A DNA stretch of 64,000 nt from Sinorhizobium saheli. GTDB lineage: Bacteria; Pseudomonadota; Alphaproteobacteria; Rhizobiales; Rhizobiaceae. The notes under the pieces were generated by a model that saw only the letters and a program-made list of their open reading frames with translations, did not search any database and had not been told where the DNA came from. Where the stretch lies: assembly GCF_001651875.1 (NCBI RefSeq), contig NZ_LNQB01000078.1:24911-88910 (forward strand), written 5' to 3'. Positions 27,630 to 37,549 of the stretch are shown one piece after another. Both the position numbers and the translations under genes were made by a program. Positions within the stretch are counted from its first letter, which is position 1. Each line of letters begins with the position of its first letter.

Positions 27630-28352
27630 ATGATGGAGCTGCGCGAGAGCGGGATGGTCGAAAGGGGCAAATGGCTGGAGCGGGCCGCGCGCCGCCGGCG
27701 GTCCCGCAGCCTCATGCGCAAAATACTGCGTCGCGGCTTTTTCGTCCTGCTTGCGTTTCTCGCCGTCTTCATCGCCGGCTTCCTGCAATTCGCCGATACC
27801 GTCGCCTCGCTGCGGCCGCCGCCCTCGCCAAAGGCCGACGCGATCGTCGTGCTCACGGGCGGGTTCCAGCGGATCGACCAGGCGGTCGACCTGCTGAAGG
27901 CCGGAGCCGGCAAGCGGCTGCTGATCTCCGGCGTTCACCCGTCGACGACGGGAAGCCAGATCCGCCGCAACACCCAGAGCTCGGCCGACCTCTTCAAATG
28001 CTGCGTCGACATCGGCCACGAAGCGATCGACACGATCGGCAATGCGACCGAGGCGTCGCAATGGATTCACGACCGCGGCTACCGCACGATCCTCGTCGTC
28101 ACCAACAACTATCACATGCCGCGCAGCCTGCTCGAACTGCGCCGCGCCAGGCCCGAGGCGGAGTTCATCGCCTATCCCGTCGTCAATTCCGACCTCAAGA
28201 CCACCAACTGGCTGCGCAATCCGCGCGTGCTGAAGGCCATCCTACTCGAATACGGCAAGTACTCCGTCGCATCGCTCCGCGACGCGGTAGGCGCGCGTTC
28301 GACGAACGGACTGAGGGCCGAGCCCTCGCGCGTGACGCCGGCCGAGAAGTGA
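27630..28352 (+). CDS. YdcF/SanA-type DUF218 family membrane protein
   Basis: 240 residues. The ATG at 27630 is preferred over a GTG at 27618 because AGAGAA precedes it. A very basic N-terminus (ERAARRRRSRSLMRKILRRG) precedes one transmembrane helix (FFVLLAFLAVFIAGFLQF), followed by the DUF218 domain with ADAIVVLTGGFQRIDQAV, GNATEASQW and TILVVTNNYHMPRS. The GG...T and NYH motifs match YdcF/SanA/ElyC proteins, implicated in envelope barrier functions and lipid-carrier homeostasis. Two adjacent cysteines (FKCCVD) are unusual. It follows ftsX by 118 bases on the same strand, and a functional link with division is possible but not shown. Confidence 0.88.
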   Translation: MMELRESGMVERGKWLERAARRRRSRSLMRKILRRGFFVLLAFLAVFIAGFLQFADTVASLRPPPSPKADAIVVLTGGFQRIDQAVDLLKAGAGKRLLISGVHPSTTGSQIRRNTQSSADLFKCCVDIGHEAIDTIGNATEASQWIHDRGYRTILVVTNNYHMPRSLLELRRARPEAEFIAYPVVNSDLKTTNWLRNPRVLKAILLEYGKYSVASLRDAVGARSTNGLRAEPSRVTPAEK

Positions 28353-28412
28353 CGCCACCGGCGGGCTCAGCGATTGAGCGGCCCCCTGCCCGCCGGCTGT
28401 GCGGCGCCGCCG

Positions 28413-29189
28413 TCAACCGCCGAATCGTGTTGCCGAAACGGTGACCGGACCGATCTTCGTCGGAATGCGCGCATAGACCGGGGCGTAGACGTCCATGCCG
28501 TTCGCCTTGGCGTACCAGATTTCCATCGTCTCCAGGCGCCTGAGGTATTCGACGTCCTCGCGCCCCTTCCTGTACCCGGCCTTCGGTACGAAGCGGATGC
28601 CGCAGACGATCACTTCGCCCTCGAACCCCCTGGTCCGGAAATTTCGCGTCCCCTTGGGCGTCAGCCTGATGTCAAGCCGCGATTCGCCGTCGAAGATCGG
28701 CAGGGTATTGGGGCAGACCCGGGCATTGGCAGGGATGATCAGCCCTGAGAGCGGGTCGAGCACATTGCGCATGTCGCGGCTCGTCACCGGCACCCAGTTC
28801 TTCGGCAGCGGGGTTCGCTTCGGCACCATGCTCGAACGCACGACGTTGCCGTTGCGGAAGCTGACATTGATCGCGCGCGCCTTCCTGCCGCTGCGATAGG
28901 ACAGCGAATATTCGGTGGCCCTGAGCCGGTCGCGGCCGATCACGCCGGACACGCGGGTCTGGCCCGTGGTGCGGCTGATGATGTCCATCAGCCCGGCCGA
29001 ATTCAGCGTGCCCGAAATCGTGTAGCGATTCCTCTCGACCTCGGTGTGGAAGCTTGCCCGCGCCAGCGGCAGGCCGGCAAGGGCGATGCTGTAATCCGTC
29101 TGGTGCTCGATCTCCGCGGCGAGCGACGCTGTGGAAAACACCATTGCGGCCAGGAGTGCCGGCGCGCGAAGACCCATGCGCAACTTCAT
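28413..29189 (-). CDS. Secreted DUF3108 domain protein
   Basis: 258 residues with a clear signal peptide (LRAPALLAAMVFSTASLA, cleavage after about residue 24). The mature part matches DUF3108: DYSIALAGLPLARASFHTEV at the start, AINVSFRNGNVV, LDPLSGLIIPA, and ETMEIWYAKANG near the end. Cysteine residues in RVCPN and EVIVCG could form a periplasmic disulfide. The family is periplasmic and of unknown function, and placement upstream and divergent of rpmB is common in rhizobia as far as I recall. It is convergent with the YdcF gene. Confidence 0.88.
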   Translation of the reverse strand: MKLRMGLRAPALLAAMVFSTASLAAEIEHQTDYSIALAGLPLARASFHTEVERNRYTISGTLNSAGLMDIISRTTGQTRVSGVIGRDRLRATEYSLSYRSGRKARAINVSFRNGNVVRSSMVPKRTPLPKNWVPVTSRDMRNVLDPLSGLIIPANARVCPNTLPIFDGESRLDIRLTPKGTRNFRTRGFEGEVIVCGIRFVPKAGYRKGREDVEYLRRLETMEIWYAKANGMDVYAPVYARIPTKIGPVTVSATRFGG

Positions 29190-29533
29190 GCCCGAATGCC
29201 CCGTCCTTGTTGCTGTCGCAATCCCTTGAAATGCATGCGGTTTGCGGCTTTTCTAGGCCGATCGCGGCAAAATCCCCCTGCCTCGACGCCAGGAAGATTT
29301 AGCGCATCGGCAGCCGGCTTGGAACGGGCTTGTGCCTCCGAAAAGCAATGGTATTTTACCCTTCGGCACGCGGAAAGGCGCTGGTTTTTGGCGAACGCGC
29401 AGGTTTGGCTTGACTGGCGCGCCGTCACTGACTATAGAACCGCGACTTTCCAATAATGGCCAACAGGAACGCGGCCTGGGCTCTGGGCCCGCTACCGCAT
29501 TGTCCGGCGGCGATAATAGAGAATAGGTGTACC
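29190..29533. other. Divergent intergenic region DUF3108 gene / rpmB
   Basis: 344 bases. It holds a near-consensus promoter for rpmB (see 29410-29438). I see no other conserved site or RNA gene; the stretch between 29220 and 29400 may include the leader of the divergent gene. Confidence 0.4.
29410..29438 (+). promoter_or_regulatory. Sigma-70-type promoter for rpmB
   Basis: TTGACT (29410-29415), a 17-base spacer and TATAGA (29433-29438), about 96 bases before the rpmB start. Both elements and the spacing are close to the housekeeping consensus. Confidence 0.75.
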
Positions 29534-29824
29534 ATGTCCCGTAGTTGCGAATTGACCGGCAAGGGCGTCCAGTCGGGCCACAATGTCAGCCACGCCAACA
29601 ACAAGACCAAGCGCAAGTTCCTGCCGAACCTGTGCAACGTCACGCTGATCTCCGATGCGCTCGGCCAGCGCTTCCGCCTGCGTGTTTCCGCTGCCGCTCT
29701 CCGCTCGGTCGAGCACCGCGGCGGCCTCGACGCCTTCCTGCTGAAGGCCGACGAGAACGAGCTCAGCATGCGCGCCCGCCTGCTGCGCCGCCAGATCGTC
29801 AAGAAGGTTGCCGAGGCCGCCTGA
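29534..29824 (+). CDS. rpmB: 50S ribosomal protein L28
   Basis: 96 residues beginning [20 protein letters not shown], the classic L28 start, followed by [14 protein letters not shown] and the C-terminal [13 protein letters not shown]. The alphaproteobacterial form is longer than the 78-residue E. coli protein. It stands alone, with its own promoter and a strong terminator 32 bases after the stop. Confidence 0.98.
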   Translation: MSRSCELTGKGVQSGHNVSHANNKTKRKFLPNLCNVTLISDALGQRFRLRVSAAALRSVEHRGGLDAFLLKADENELSMRARLLRRQIVKKVAEAA

Positions 29825-29856
29825 TCGGCGCCAGCACCTCTGACAAGAGCTTGAGA

Positions 29857-29889
29857 AGGCTTGCGGGTTCGTCCGGCAAGCCTTTTTCT
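29857..29889 (+). terminator. Rho-independent terminator after rpmB
   Basis: An AGGCTTGC...GCAAGCCT stem with an 11-base internal loop that can pair further, followed by TTTTT. Confidence 0.9.
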
Positions 29890-29966
29890 CGTGTCGCCTG
29901 CATTCATCCGCCGGCTGCGTTCGTCGCAGCCTTCATTTCACTGGTGGCATCACCCAGGATAAAAAA

Positions 29967-30605
29967 ATGCTGATCAACCGATCTTTCCTTGTCTATGTCT
30001 CGCTGATGACCTTCGTGGTCGTCGCCTCGAATTTCCTCGTGCAATATCCGCTTCCGGGGTCGATCGCCGGCATGCAGCTCGGCGACCTCTGGACCTGGGG
30101 CGCCTTCAGCTATCCCTTCGCCTTCCTCGTCACGGATCTGACCAATCGCCATTTTGGGCCGCGAATCGCCCGCCGCGTCGTGGTCGCCGGCTTCGTCGCC
30201 GGCGTGACCCTGTCGATGTATCTCGCCACGCCGCGGATCGCGATCGCTTCCGGTTCGGCCTTCCTGTTCGGCCAGCTTCTCGACATCGCCGTCTTCAACC
30301 GGCTGCGGCGTCAGAGCTGGTGGCGCGCGCCGCTCGCCGGCTCGCTCATTGGGTCGGGCCTGGACACGGCGATGTTCTTCTCCTTCGCCTTCGCCCCGTT
30401 CTTCGTCTTCCTCGGCCCGAACGACGGCTTTGCGCTGGAGACGGCTTCCCTCCTCGGCCTGCTTTCGCTCGATGCGCCGCGCTGGGTCTCCTGGGCGCTC
30501 GGCGACCTTCTGGTGAAGATCCTTTGCGGCATCGTCCTGCTGCTCCCCTACGGAGCCCTGATGAGCGTGATCAAGCCGATGCCCGCCGCCAAGGCAACGG
30601 CCTGA
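29967..30605 (+). CDS. Queuosine precursor transporter (YhhQ/VUT family)
   Basis: 212 residues with about six membrane helices. Family motifs are VVASNFLVQYP near the N-terminus, YPFAFLVTDLTNRHFG (the hallmark FLxTDxxNxxxG region) and LDTAMFFSFAFAP. YhhQ proteins import 7-cyano- or 7-aminomethyl-7-deazaguanine used to make queuosine in tRNA. The glutamyl-queuosine tRNA-Asp synthetase at 9320-10231 makes a queuosine role plausible for this strain. It begins 78 bases after the rpmB terminator and has no operon partner. Confidence 0.9.
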   Translation: MLINRSFLVYVSLMTFVVVASNFLVQYPLPGSIAGMQLGDLWTWGAFSYPFAFLVTDLTNRHFGPRIARRVVVAGFVAGVTLSMYLATPRIAIASGSAFLFGQLLDIAVFNRLRRQSWWRAPLAGSLIGSGLDTAMFFSFAFAPFFVFLGPNDGFALETASLLGLLSLDAPRWVSWALGDLLVKILCGIVLLLPYGALMSVIKPMPAAKATA

Positions 30606-30634
30606 ACGGACGATGAGCATCATCGAGCCTACGG

Positions 30635-30715
30635 CGCCGCGCGTCGTATCGACGCGCAATGGTCGCCGTAGCACTTTGAAGCGCTGCATGTTTCAGGAAA
30701 CATGCAGCAGCGGCC
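30635..30715 (-). repeat. Dispersed intergenic repeat, inverted copy
   Basis: Reading the minus strand gives the right half of the repeat at 31791-31896: a CATGCAGC-type block, CTTCAAAGTGCTACGGCGACC, then the GCGCGTCGATACGACGCGC hairpin and GCGCCGT. An extra hairpin (GCTGCATGTTTC...GAAACATGCAGC, on the plus strand) ends the copy, which lies between the transporter and the esterase-like gene and may terminate both. Confidence 0.65.
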
Positions 30716-30721
30716 CTGTTT

Positions 30722-31714
30722 CTATTTGCTGAGACGGAATTCGAGCATCAGATTGCGCTCGAGGATCGAGTGGTTGTCATCGGAGACGACGATCACCCGG
30801 ATCTCGCCATCGGGCCGCACGACGACGTCGAGCGCTTCCATATTGTCGATCTGGTAATTCATGTCGGCTTCGAGAATGACGGCCCCGTGGGCGACCGCGC
30901 CCGGACGGATGTCGGCGGCCTTGACGCGGCGAATGCGCATGCCGAGGCCGGAGGCGAGATTGAACCGCCGTTCGAGGAGAAGCAGGTCGCCGTCGGGCAG
31001 GAAGGCGCCGTCGGTGACCGAATAGGGGTCCTCACGCACCACCGCGAAGGTCCCCTTCATGGGCCCCTCCAGGATCGCCGCCAGCAGATTGTCCTCCGGG
31101 TCGACGCTGCGTTCCGACACGACGACCGCGGCGCCGGCCAGCGGTCCATCCGCCGGCGCGATCGCGATCGTCTCCAGGCCGCCATTGCGGCGCAGCTCCT
31201 CGACCGGAAACGTAAGAGCCAGCTGGCCGATGGGCCTCGCATGGGTGAAACCGGGGTCGGGATAGATTTCGATGCGCGCCAATTGCTCGAAGCTGACGAT
31301 CGCCTGCCCCTTGCGCAGGGCCAGGCCTTCGGCGTCGACCCTTGGTTTCTCGAGCTGCGCGGCGCCGTTGCCGTTGGTCATCGACGTCACCGTCAGATCG
31401 GTCAATCCCTCGAGTCCGCCCGCATCGTCCCTGATGATCGCGCCCTCGACCCAATGGCCGGTATCCATCACGGCGACGAAGGAATCGCCGTCCGGACGGA
31501 AACGAATCGCCGACAGCGCGCCGAACAGCGGGTTGGCCGAGGTCATTTCGATGCCGCCGATGAATTCGAGCGCACCGAAGACCCGCTCGTCGGAGCCGAC
31601 CTGGAATTGCTGGATCTGCCGGCTCCTCACCGGAACGATCTCGCTCAGTGGCTCCGCCACGGCGACCGCCGCCGGCAACAGCAGGGAGAGAACGACTAGG
31701 CTTCGGCGGAGCAT
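30722..31714 (-). CDS. Esterase-like phytase-family secreted protein (PF13449 type)
   Basis: 330 residues with a signal peptide (RSLVVLSLLLPAAVAVAEP). The mature domain shows the family's beta-propeller-like motifs: LSAIRFRPDGDSFVAVMDTGHW, DAEGLALRKGQAIVSFE, GGLETIAIAP, DGAFLPDGDLLLLERRF and the C-terminal QIDNMEALDVV. These 'esterase-like activity of phytase' proteins are periplasmic or secreted, and their true substrates are poorly known. It is flanked on both sides by dispersed repeats. The start is the ATG at 31714. Confidence 0.88.
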   Translation of the reverse strand: MLRRSLVVLSLLLPAAVAVAEPLSEIVPVRSRQIQQFQVGSDERVFGALEFIGGIEMTSANPLFGALSAIRFRPDGDSFVAVMDTGHWVEGAIIRDDAGGLEGLTDLTVTSMTNGNGAAQLEKPRVDAEGLALRKGQAIVSFEQLARIEIYPDPGFTHARPIGQLALTFPVEELRRNGGLETIAIAPADGPLAGAAVVVSERSVDPEDNLLAAILEGPMKGTFAVVREDPYSVTDGAFLPDGDLLLLERRFNLASGLGMRIRRVKAADIRPGAVAHGAVILEADMNYQIDNMEALDVVVRPDGEIRVIVVSDDNHSILERNLMLEFRLSK

Positions 31715-31790
31715 CGGCGGCAGGACCTTCCGGAGGATCGGGAATTTGTGGCTGGGACGACTTCGCTACCCCGCGAGCGGGCGGCAAAGG

Positions 31791-31936
31791 CTACTGCATG
31801 TCTCCTTGAGGCGACCTCGATTTGCGGACGAAGACATGCAGCAATTCAAAATGCTACAGCGACCTTTGCGCGTCCGATAAGACGCGCGGCGCTGTCGTTT
31901 TGCGACGTCAGGTGATTCCACCTCATGCAGAACGCT
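31791..31936. repeat. Composite dispersed intergenic repeat, fullest copy
   Basis: The left part (CTACTGCATGTCTCCTTGAG ... AAGACATGCAGCAATTCAAA) has inverted GCATGTCT/AGACATGC arms. The middle is ATGCTACAGCGACCTTTGCG followed by the hairpin CGCGTC-CGATAA-GACGCG and GGCGCTGT. The right part, GCGACGTCAGGTGATTCCACC, is shared with 36206-36241. Full or partial copies of the left and middle parts occur at 24201, 30635 (inverted), 49322, 60016 and 61189. It lies between the esterase-like gene and cobT. Confidence 0.8.
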
Positions 31937-33832
31937 CTAGCCGGCGCGACGCATTCGCCCCGAACGGCGGTGCAGGCTCTCGTCTTCGAAGAGTGCTGCG
32001 AGCTGCTCGGTCATCGCCCCCGCCAGCTCGTCGGCATCGACGATCGTCACGGCACGGCGGTAGTAGCGCGTCACGTCATGACCGATGCCGATCGCCAGGA
32101 GCTCGACCGGCGAGCGCGTCTCGATCTGCTCGATCACCGCGCGCAGGTGGCGCTCCAGGTAGTTGCCGGGGTTCACCGAGAGGGTGGAATCGTCGACCGG
32201 CGCGCCGTCCGAGATCATCATCAGGATGCGCCGTTGCTCCGGCCGGCCCAGCAGGCGGTCATGCGCCCACATCAGCGCCTCGCCGTCGATGTTCTCCTTG
32301 AGCAGCCCCTCGCGCATCATCAGTCCGAGATTGCGGCGGGCACGCCGCCAGGGCGCGTCCGCGGACTTGTAGACGATATGGCGCAGGTCGTTGAGGCGGC
32401 CCGGCGCCTGCGGCTTGCCGCCGGCAAGCCATTTCTCGCGCGATTGCCCGCCCTTCCACGCCTTGGTCGTGAAGCCGAGGATCTCGACCTTGACGCCGCA
32501 GCGTTCCAGCGTGCGCGCGAGGATGTCGGCGCAGGTGGCGGCGACGGTGATCGGCCGGCCGCGCATGGAGCCGGAATTGTCGATCAGCAGCGTGACGACC
32601 GTGTCGCGGAAATTCGTGTCCTTCTCCCGCTTGAAGGAAAGCGGCTGCATCGGATCGATGATGATGCGCTGCAGGCGTGCGGTGTCGAGATAGCCCTCTT
32701 CGAGGTCGAACTCCCAGGACCGGTTCTGCTGCGCCATCAGGCGGCGCTGCAGCCGGTTGGCGAGGCGTCCGACCGCACCCTGCAGGTGGGCGAGTTGCTT
32801 GTCGAGGAAGGCGCGCAGCCGGTCGAGCTCCGCCTCGTCGCAAAGTTCCTCGGACGTGATCGTCTCGTCGAACTCCCGCGTATAGACGGTGTAGTCGACC
32901 TTCTCGTTGAAATCCGCGAAGGGGTGGTTCGGGCGCTTGACCTCGCCGGGCGTCTCGCTGTCCTCGTCGCCCTCGTCCTGGAGGTCGTCGTCGGAAATCT
33001 CGGCGCCGTCCATCTCGCCTTCTTCCATCTGCTCCTCGGCAGACTGGTTTTCCTCGGCGGGGGCGGTGTCGGTCCCTTCCTCCTCCTCGGCGGCGTTCTC
33101 GTCCTCCTCCTGGCTGCGCGGCTGGTCCTCGTCGCTCTCGCTCTCCTCCTCGTCCGGCTCGATGTCGTCCTCGCCGTATTTCTCGGCGACATCCATCGAG
33201 GCCAGCATGTCGCGCACGACCCGGGCGAAGGCCTGCTGATCGTTGATCGTCGTCGCCAGGTTGCGCATGTCGGCCCCGGCCTTCTGCTCGATGAAATCGC
33301 GCCAGAGGTCGAGCACCTGGCCGGCCGACGCCGGCGGCTTGTCGCCCGTCAGCTTCTCGCGCACCATCAGCGCCACCGCCTCCTCGAGCGGCGCATCCCC
33401 TTGCGCGTCGATCGCCGAGAAATTCGCCTTGGCGTATTTCTCCTCCAGCATCGAGGAGAGATTGTCGGCGACGCCCGGCATCCGGAGCGCCCCGATCGCC
33501 TCGACGCGCGCCTGCTCGACGGCATCGAAGATCGCACGGGCATCCGCGCCTTGCGGCGACATGGTGGCGTGGATGCGGGCATTGTGGCAGGCCTTGCGCA
33601 GCGCCATGGAATCGCCGAGGCCCCGCGCGACCGCCAACTCATGGCGGGTCGGGCGCTTGGAGAATTCCGGCAAGCGGATGCGCTCGCCCGTCATCCCCGG
33701 CCGCTCGTTTGCAAAGGCGACCTCGAGCTCGGCATCGCCGGCGATCGACCGGATGCAGCCGGAAAGCGCCCGCTTGAACGGTTCGGCGGCGTTCTCCCTC
33801 GTAGTCGGTTTCGCCTTGGAATTCGAGCTCAC
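31937..33832 (-). CDS. cobT: Cobaltochelatase subunit CobT
   Basis: 631 residues. CobT is the VWA-domain subunit of the aerobic CobNST complex that inserts cobalt into hydrogenobyrinic acid a,c-diamide. The N-terminal helical region is followed by a highly acidic, Glu/Asp-rich linker (about residues 205-290), then the VWA domain with the MIDAS motif [14 protein letters not shown] and the [10 protein letters not shown] loop. The order and length are standard. It starts about 150 bases after cobS on the same strand, and both serve the B12 pathway together with the adenosyltransferase at 12352-12930; cobN is not in the window. Confidence 0.97.
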   Translation of the reverse strand: MSSNSKAKPTTRENAAEPFKRALSGCIRSIAGDAELEVAFANERPGMTGERIRLPEFSKRPTRHELAVARGLGDSMALRKACHNARIHATMSPQGADARAIFDAVEQARVEAIGALRMPGVADNLSSMLEEKYAKANFSAIDAQGDAPLEEAVALMVREKLTGDKPPASAGQVLDLWRDFIEQKAGADMRNLATTINDQQAFARVVRDMLASMDVAEKYGEDDIEPDEEESESDEDQPRSQEEDENAAEEEEGTDTAPAEENQSAEEQMEEGEMDGAEISDDDLQDEGDEDSETPGEVKRPNHPFADFNEKVDYTVYTREFDETITSEELCDEAELDRLRAFLDKQLAHLQGAVGRLANRLQRRLMAQQNRSWEFDLEEGYLDTARLQRIIIDPMQPLSFKREKDTNFRDTVVTLLIDNSGSMRGRPITVAATCADILARTLERCGVKVEILGFTTKAWKGGQSREKWLAGGKPQAPGRLNDLRHIVYKSADAPWRRARRNLGLMMREGLLKENIDGEALMWAHDRLLGRPEQRRILMMISDGAPVDDSTLSVNPGNYLERHLRAVIEQIETRSPVELLAIGIGHDVTRYYRRAVTIVDADELAGAMTEQLAALFEDESLHRRSGRMRRAG

Positions 33833-33980
33833 GACAATTCCTTCTTCAGCCAGGCCGGCCGTTATCCGAGCGCATCGATCTTAATGGATTGGAGCGGGAC
33901 ATGCGTGAAAAAACAATCTCCCGCCCACAGGAGCAGCGGCGGCAGCCCGGCCTCTCATCGAAGCCGGAGCCGCAGCAGCC

Positions 33981-34976
33981 TCAAGCCGTCGCTTCCAGCA
34001 CGATGTTGGCGGCGCTCTCCTTGAGCTCGACGCCGAAGGCACGCTGGTAATGCTCGGCGACCAGCGCCCGCTCCAGCTCATCGCACTTGTTGAGGAAGGT
34101 CACGCGGAAGGCGAAGGCGATGTCGCCGAAGATATAGGCGTTCTCCGCCCAGGTGATGACCGTGCGCGGGCTCATCACGGTCGAGAGGTCGCCGTTGATG
34201 AAGGCTGCGCGCGTCAGGTCGGCGACACGCACCATCTTCGATACCGTATCGCGTCCCTTGTCGGCGACGAATCCCTTGACCTTGGCCGCGACGATGTCGA
34301 CTTCCTTGTCATGCGGCAGGTAATTGAGCGCGGTCACGATCGACCAGCGGTCCATCTGCGCCTGATTGATCTGCTGCGTGCCGTGATAGAGCCCGGTCGT
34401 GTCGCCGAGACCGACGGTGTTGGCGGTCGCGAAGAGCCGGAAGGCCGGGTGCGGGCGGATGACGCGGCTCTGGTCGAGCAGCGTCAGGCGGCCGGAGGAT
34501 TCGAGCACGCGCTGGATCACGAACATCACGTCCGGGCGGCCGGCGTCATATTCGTCGAAGACGAGCGCGACGTTGTGCTGGTAGGCCCAGGGCAGGATGC
34601 CGTCCTTGAACTCGGTGACCTGCAGCCCGTCCTTGACGACGATCGCATCCTTGCCGACGAGGTCGATACGGCTCACATGGCTGTCGAGGTTGACGCGCAC
34701 GCAGGGCCAGTTGAGCCGTGCCGCGACCTGCTCGATATGCGTCGACTTGCCGGTGCCGTGGTAGCCGGAAACCATGACGCGACGGTTGTGGGCAAAGCCG
34801 GCAAGAATGGCGAGCGTCGTTTCCCGGTCGAAGAGATAGTCCGGATCGATTTCGGGCACATAGGCATCGCCCTTCGAATAGGCGGGCACGCGCAAATCCG
34901 TATCAATGCCGAAGACCTCCCGGACCGAAATCGTCGTGTCGGGGAGGTTGGAAATATCGAGGTCGATCTTGCTCAT
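33981..34976 (-). CDS. cobS: Cobaltochelatase subunit CobS
   Basis: 331 residues from the ATG at 34976, chosen because GGAG lies five bases upstream; this gives the usual CobS length. It is an AAA+ MoxR-like ATPase that with CobT forms a ring driving cobalt insertion by CobN. Walker A is [10 protein letters not shown], Walker B is [10 protein letters not shown], and sensor-type residues are in [10 protein letters not shown]. The C-terminal region ends [11 protein letters not shown]. The neighbours, a J-domain protein and bolA upstream, are a conserved rhizobial arrangement. Confidence 0.97.
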   Translation of the reverse strand: MSKIDLDISNLPDTTISVREVFGIDTDLRVPAYSKGDAYVPEIDPDYLFDRETTLAILAGFAHNRRVMVSGYHGTGKSTHIEQVAARLNWPCVRVNLDSHVSRIDLVGKDAIVVKDGLQVTEFKDGILPWAYQHNVALVFDEYDAGRPDVMFVIQRVLESSGRLTLLDQSRVIRPHPAFRLFATANTVGLGDTTGLYHGTQQINQAQMDRWSIVTALNYLPHDKEVDIVAAKVKGFVADKGRDTVSKMVRVADLTRAAFINGDLSTVMSPRTVITWAENAYIFGDIAFAFRVTFLNKCDELERALVAEHYQRAFGVELKESAANIVLEATA

Positions 34977-35052
34977 CATCACTCCAGAGCGGCCGCCGGA
35001 CGGCATCCGCGCATTCGCCTGCAAATAGTATTTTCTGTCATAATCCGCGTTG

Positions 35053-35679
35053 TTAGCAGAAGCCAGCCTGTTTTAACAATTGATAGGCTTGAATAACCGC
35101 CCGAAAGCGATCTTCCGATCCCCGGTCTCCGCCATTCGCGTCGGGATGGTGTTTCTTGACGAGGTCCTTGTAGGCGGCCTTGATGTCGCTGGCGGTCGCA
35201 GACGCCGCAAGCCCCAGCGTTTCAAAGGCCTTGGCCTCGAGCGACTTCAGCTTGCGCAGGCGCGGTTCGTGCCGGCTGGAGCGGGCCCGCGCCTCGTTGA
35301 AGAAGCCGAAGGGATCGCGCATGCGCGCCTGCGCCCCCGCCGTGCCGGAGCGCATCTGCGACGGCGTCGGGCCGTGGCGGGCATTCTTGTTGACGCCGAC
35401 CGTCCAGGTCGGGCGATGACCGGTCACCGCTTCCTTCTGGTAGCGGGCGATCTCGGTGTCGGAGAGGCCGGAAAAGTAATTGTAACCCTTGTTGTATTCC
35501 TTCACGTGCTCGAAACAGAACAGGAAATATTCACCCTCGGCATTGCGGCCGACGGGTGCCCGATGCACGCCCTTCTGCTCGCAGCCGTCCCACTGGCATA
35601 CCGGCGCAGACGGCTCCACCCGCGCCTGCCCCCGCGGGCGCGTTCGGATGCGATCGAAGTATTTTGAATCGAGTTTCAT
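35053..35679 (-). CDS. J-domain (DnaJ-like) protein
   Basis: 208 residues with a C-terminal J domain: [22 protein letters not shown] then the invariant HPD in [12 protein letters not shown]. The N-terminal half contains cysteine/histidine pairs ([15 protein letters not shown] and [11 protein letters not shown]) that could bind a metal, and a [10 protein letters not shown] motif typical of this alphaproteobacterial family. The J domain would stimulate an Hsp70 (DnaK). The start is the ATG at 35679; the longer frame adds only three residues. It is divergent from bolA, 148 bases apart. Confidence 0.92.
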   Translation of the reverse strand: MKLDSKYFDRIRTRPRGQARVEPSAPVCQWDGCEQKGVHRAPVGRNAEGEYFLFCFEHVKEYNKGYNYFSGLSDTEIARYQKEAVTGHRPTWTVGVNKNARHGPTPSQMRSGTAGAQARMRDPFGFFNEARARSSRHEPRLRKLKSLEAKAFETLGLAASATASDIKAAYKDLVKKHHPDANGGDRGSEDRFRAVIQAYQLLKQAGFC

Positions 35680-35827
35680 GACGCACATTATGGGGATTGC
35701 GGGCGGTCACAACAAGAATTGACAAAGCGGAATGTTGCTGGCTTTGTGCGGGCATTTTGAGATCGCGAGGAACCTCGTCGGCCCTTCGATTGCGAAGCGA
35801 TCCTGCGCAGGGAAATTGGACGGAAGC

Positions 35828-36109
35828 ATGTCGCTGCAAAGCCGTATCGAAGAGAAGCTCCGGAAGGCCTTCCAGCCCGAGCGCCTGATGGTGATCAACG
35901 AGAGCCACCTGCATGCCGGCCACCAGGCCGGCTTCGACGGCGCCGGCGAAACGCATATGCGCGTCCGCATCGTCTCCGGCGCCTTTGCCGGCGTGAGCCG
36001 CGTGGCGCGCCACCGCATGATCAACGATCTCCTGAAGCCTGAGCTCGATGCAGGGCTTCATGCGCTTGCGGTGGAACCTGCAGCACCGGGAGAGCCGACG
36101 CGCTGGTGA
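35828..36109 (+). CDS. bolA: BolA family protein
   Basis: 93 residues; the ATG at 35828 begins MSLQSRIEEKLRKAFQPERL, and upstream in-frame sequence is not conserved in character. The BolA fold is visible with VINESHLHAGH, where His residues contact the glutaredoxin-bound 2Fe-2S cluster, then ETHMRVRIVS and VARHRMINDLL. BolA proteins pair with monothiol glutaredoxins in iron-sulfur trafficking and iron regulation. A TTGACA hexamer lies at 35719-35724, but no good -10 was found. Confidence 0.93.
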   Translation: MSLQSRIEEKLRKAFQPERLMVINESHLHAGHQAGFDGAGETHMRVRIVSGAFAGVSRVARHRMINDLLKPELDAGLHALAVEPAAPGEPTRW

Positions 36110-36205
36110 GCGTCGCGGCGAATCGCCCGGAGACTTTGCGCTCGAGCGGGATGCGCTCACATGCGTTCGCGCCACCGCCCTGTCCGTTTGTTTTTGCCGC
36201 ATTGT

Positions 36206-36241
36206 GCGACGTCAGGTGATTCCACCTGACTGCAAAATGCC
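36206..36241. repeat. Dispersed hairpin repeat (GTCAGGTG-ATTC-CACCTGAC)
   Basis: A perfect eight-base stem with a four-base loop (36211-36230) followed by TGCAAAATGC. The same block, with a damaged right arm, ends the composite repeat at 31906-31936. It abuts the stop of the CNNM gene and may serve as terminator between convergent genes. Confidence 0.7.
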
Positions 36242-37549
36242 TTAACCCACCTGCCCCTCGTCGTCGGCGGCGCGGATGCGCAGTTTGGTGATCCGGTTCT
36301 TCACCCGCTTCATGACGATGAAGCGCTTGCCGTAGAAGGTGAAGGCCTGGCGCTCCTCCGGAATGCTCTTCGACTCGTGGATGACGAGGCCGGCGACCGT
36401 CGTCGCCTCCTCGTCCGGCAGCGACCAGTCGAGCGCGCGATTGAGATCGCGGATCGGCACCGATCCATCGACGACGATCGAGCCGTCGGCCTCCTGGCGG
36501 ACGCCCTGGATGTCGAGATCATGCTCGTCGGCGATGTCGCCGACGATCTCCTCCAGAATGTCCTCGAGCGTGACGAGCCCCTGGACCTGGCCGTATTCGT
36601 CGACGACGATGGCGAGATGCAGCTTGCGCCGGAGGAAGGCGTTGAGCTGGTCCTTGAGGTTGGTGGTGTCGGGAACGAACCACGGCTTCTGGGCGATCTT
36701 GACGATGTCGATCGTCTCCGGCTGGACATCCGGCTCGGCGAGCGCCCTCAACAGGTCCTTGGAATGGACGACGCCGATGATGTTGTCGGCGGAACCGCGC
36801 CAGAGCGGCAGGCGCGTGAACGGGCTCTGCAGGATCTCCCGCACGCAGACCTCCGGCGGTTCCTCCGCATTGACCGCCCGCATCGCCGTGCGGTGGACCA
36901 TGATGTCGGAAACCTCGAGCTCCCCGAGGTCGAGCACGCCGCCCAGCCGGTCGCGGTCCGCCTTGACGACCGCGCCCTCCCGGTGCAGCAGGTCGACGGC
37001 CTCTCTGAGTTCCTCCTGCGCCGACAGCATCGGCCTGTCGGCCGAAAGCGTCACGCCGAAGAGGCTCAACAGGCGCCGGACGAGCGCATTGATGAGCGCC
37101 GACACCGGACCGACGACGGCCACGAAGGGCCTGACCAGGGGCGCCACGGCGACCGCGAACCGATCGGGAGAGGCAATCGCCCAGCTCTTCGGCAAGACCT
37201 CGGCAAAGACCACGAGCAGCACCGTCATGGCGAAGGTGGCGATGGCCACCGCTAAATTGCCGACGAGACCGATCAGCAGGCTCGTTGCCAGCGACGTCGC
37301 GAGAATATTGACGAGATTATTGCCGAGGAGCAGCGTTCCGACCAGGCGGTCACGCCGCTCGATCAGCCGGTTGGCGATGCGCGCGCGCCGCTCGCCGCCG
37401 CTTTCGAGCATGTGCATGCGCGTCCGCGAGGCCGCTGTGAGCGCCGCCTCCGCGCCCGAGAAAAAGGCCGACAGCAACAGCAGACAGGCGACCGAGACGA
37501 GAGATAGCCAGTGTTCCGCCACGAAGGCCCATAACGCGCCGGCGCTCAT
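36242..37549 (-). CDS. HlyC/CorC (CNNM) family transporter
   Basis: 435 residues. The N-terminal DUF21 membrane domain has three or four helices with [23 protein letters not shown], the family signature. Two CBS domains follow ([12 protein letters not shown]... and [17 protein letters not shown]), then the C-terminal CorC/HlyC transporter-associated domain with [13 protein letters not shown]. Such proteins are inner-membrane Mg2+/Co2+ export or homeostasis proteins. The start overlaps the end of aroB by four bases, so it is the last gene of the aroK-aroB operon. Confidence 0.93.
   Translation of the reverse strand: MSAGALWAFVAEHWLSLVSVACLLLLSAFFSGAEAALTAASRTRMHMLESGGERRARIANRLIERRDRLVGTLLLGNNLVNILATSLATSLLIGLVGNLAVAIATFAMTVLLVVFAEVLPKSWAIASPDRFAVAVAPLVRPFVAVVGPVSALINALVRRLLSLFGVTLSADRPMLSAQEELREAVDLLHREGAVVKADRDRLGGVLDLGELEVSDIMVHRTAMRAVNAEEPPEVCVREILQSPFTRLPLWRGSADNIIGVVHSKDLLRALAEPDVQPETIDIVKIAQKPWFVPDTTNLKDQLNAFLRRKLHLAIVVDEYGQVQGLVTLEDILEEIVGDIADEHDLDIQGVRQEADGSIVVDGSVPIRDLNRALDWSLPDEEATTVAGLVIHESKSIPEERQAFTFYGKRFIVMKRVKNRITKLRIRAADDEGQVG

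Noticed and set aside
33833..33980. Cobalamin riboswitch sought upstream of cobT, cobS and the PduO-type adenosyltransferase
   Set aside because: No B12-box-like conserved core or long leader structure was seen in these short gaps.
35680..35827. TTGACA hexamer at 35719 considered a strong bolA promoter
   Set aside because: No plausible -10 element is found 16-18 bases downstream, so I list it only as a remark in the bolA entry.
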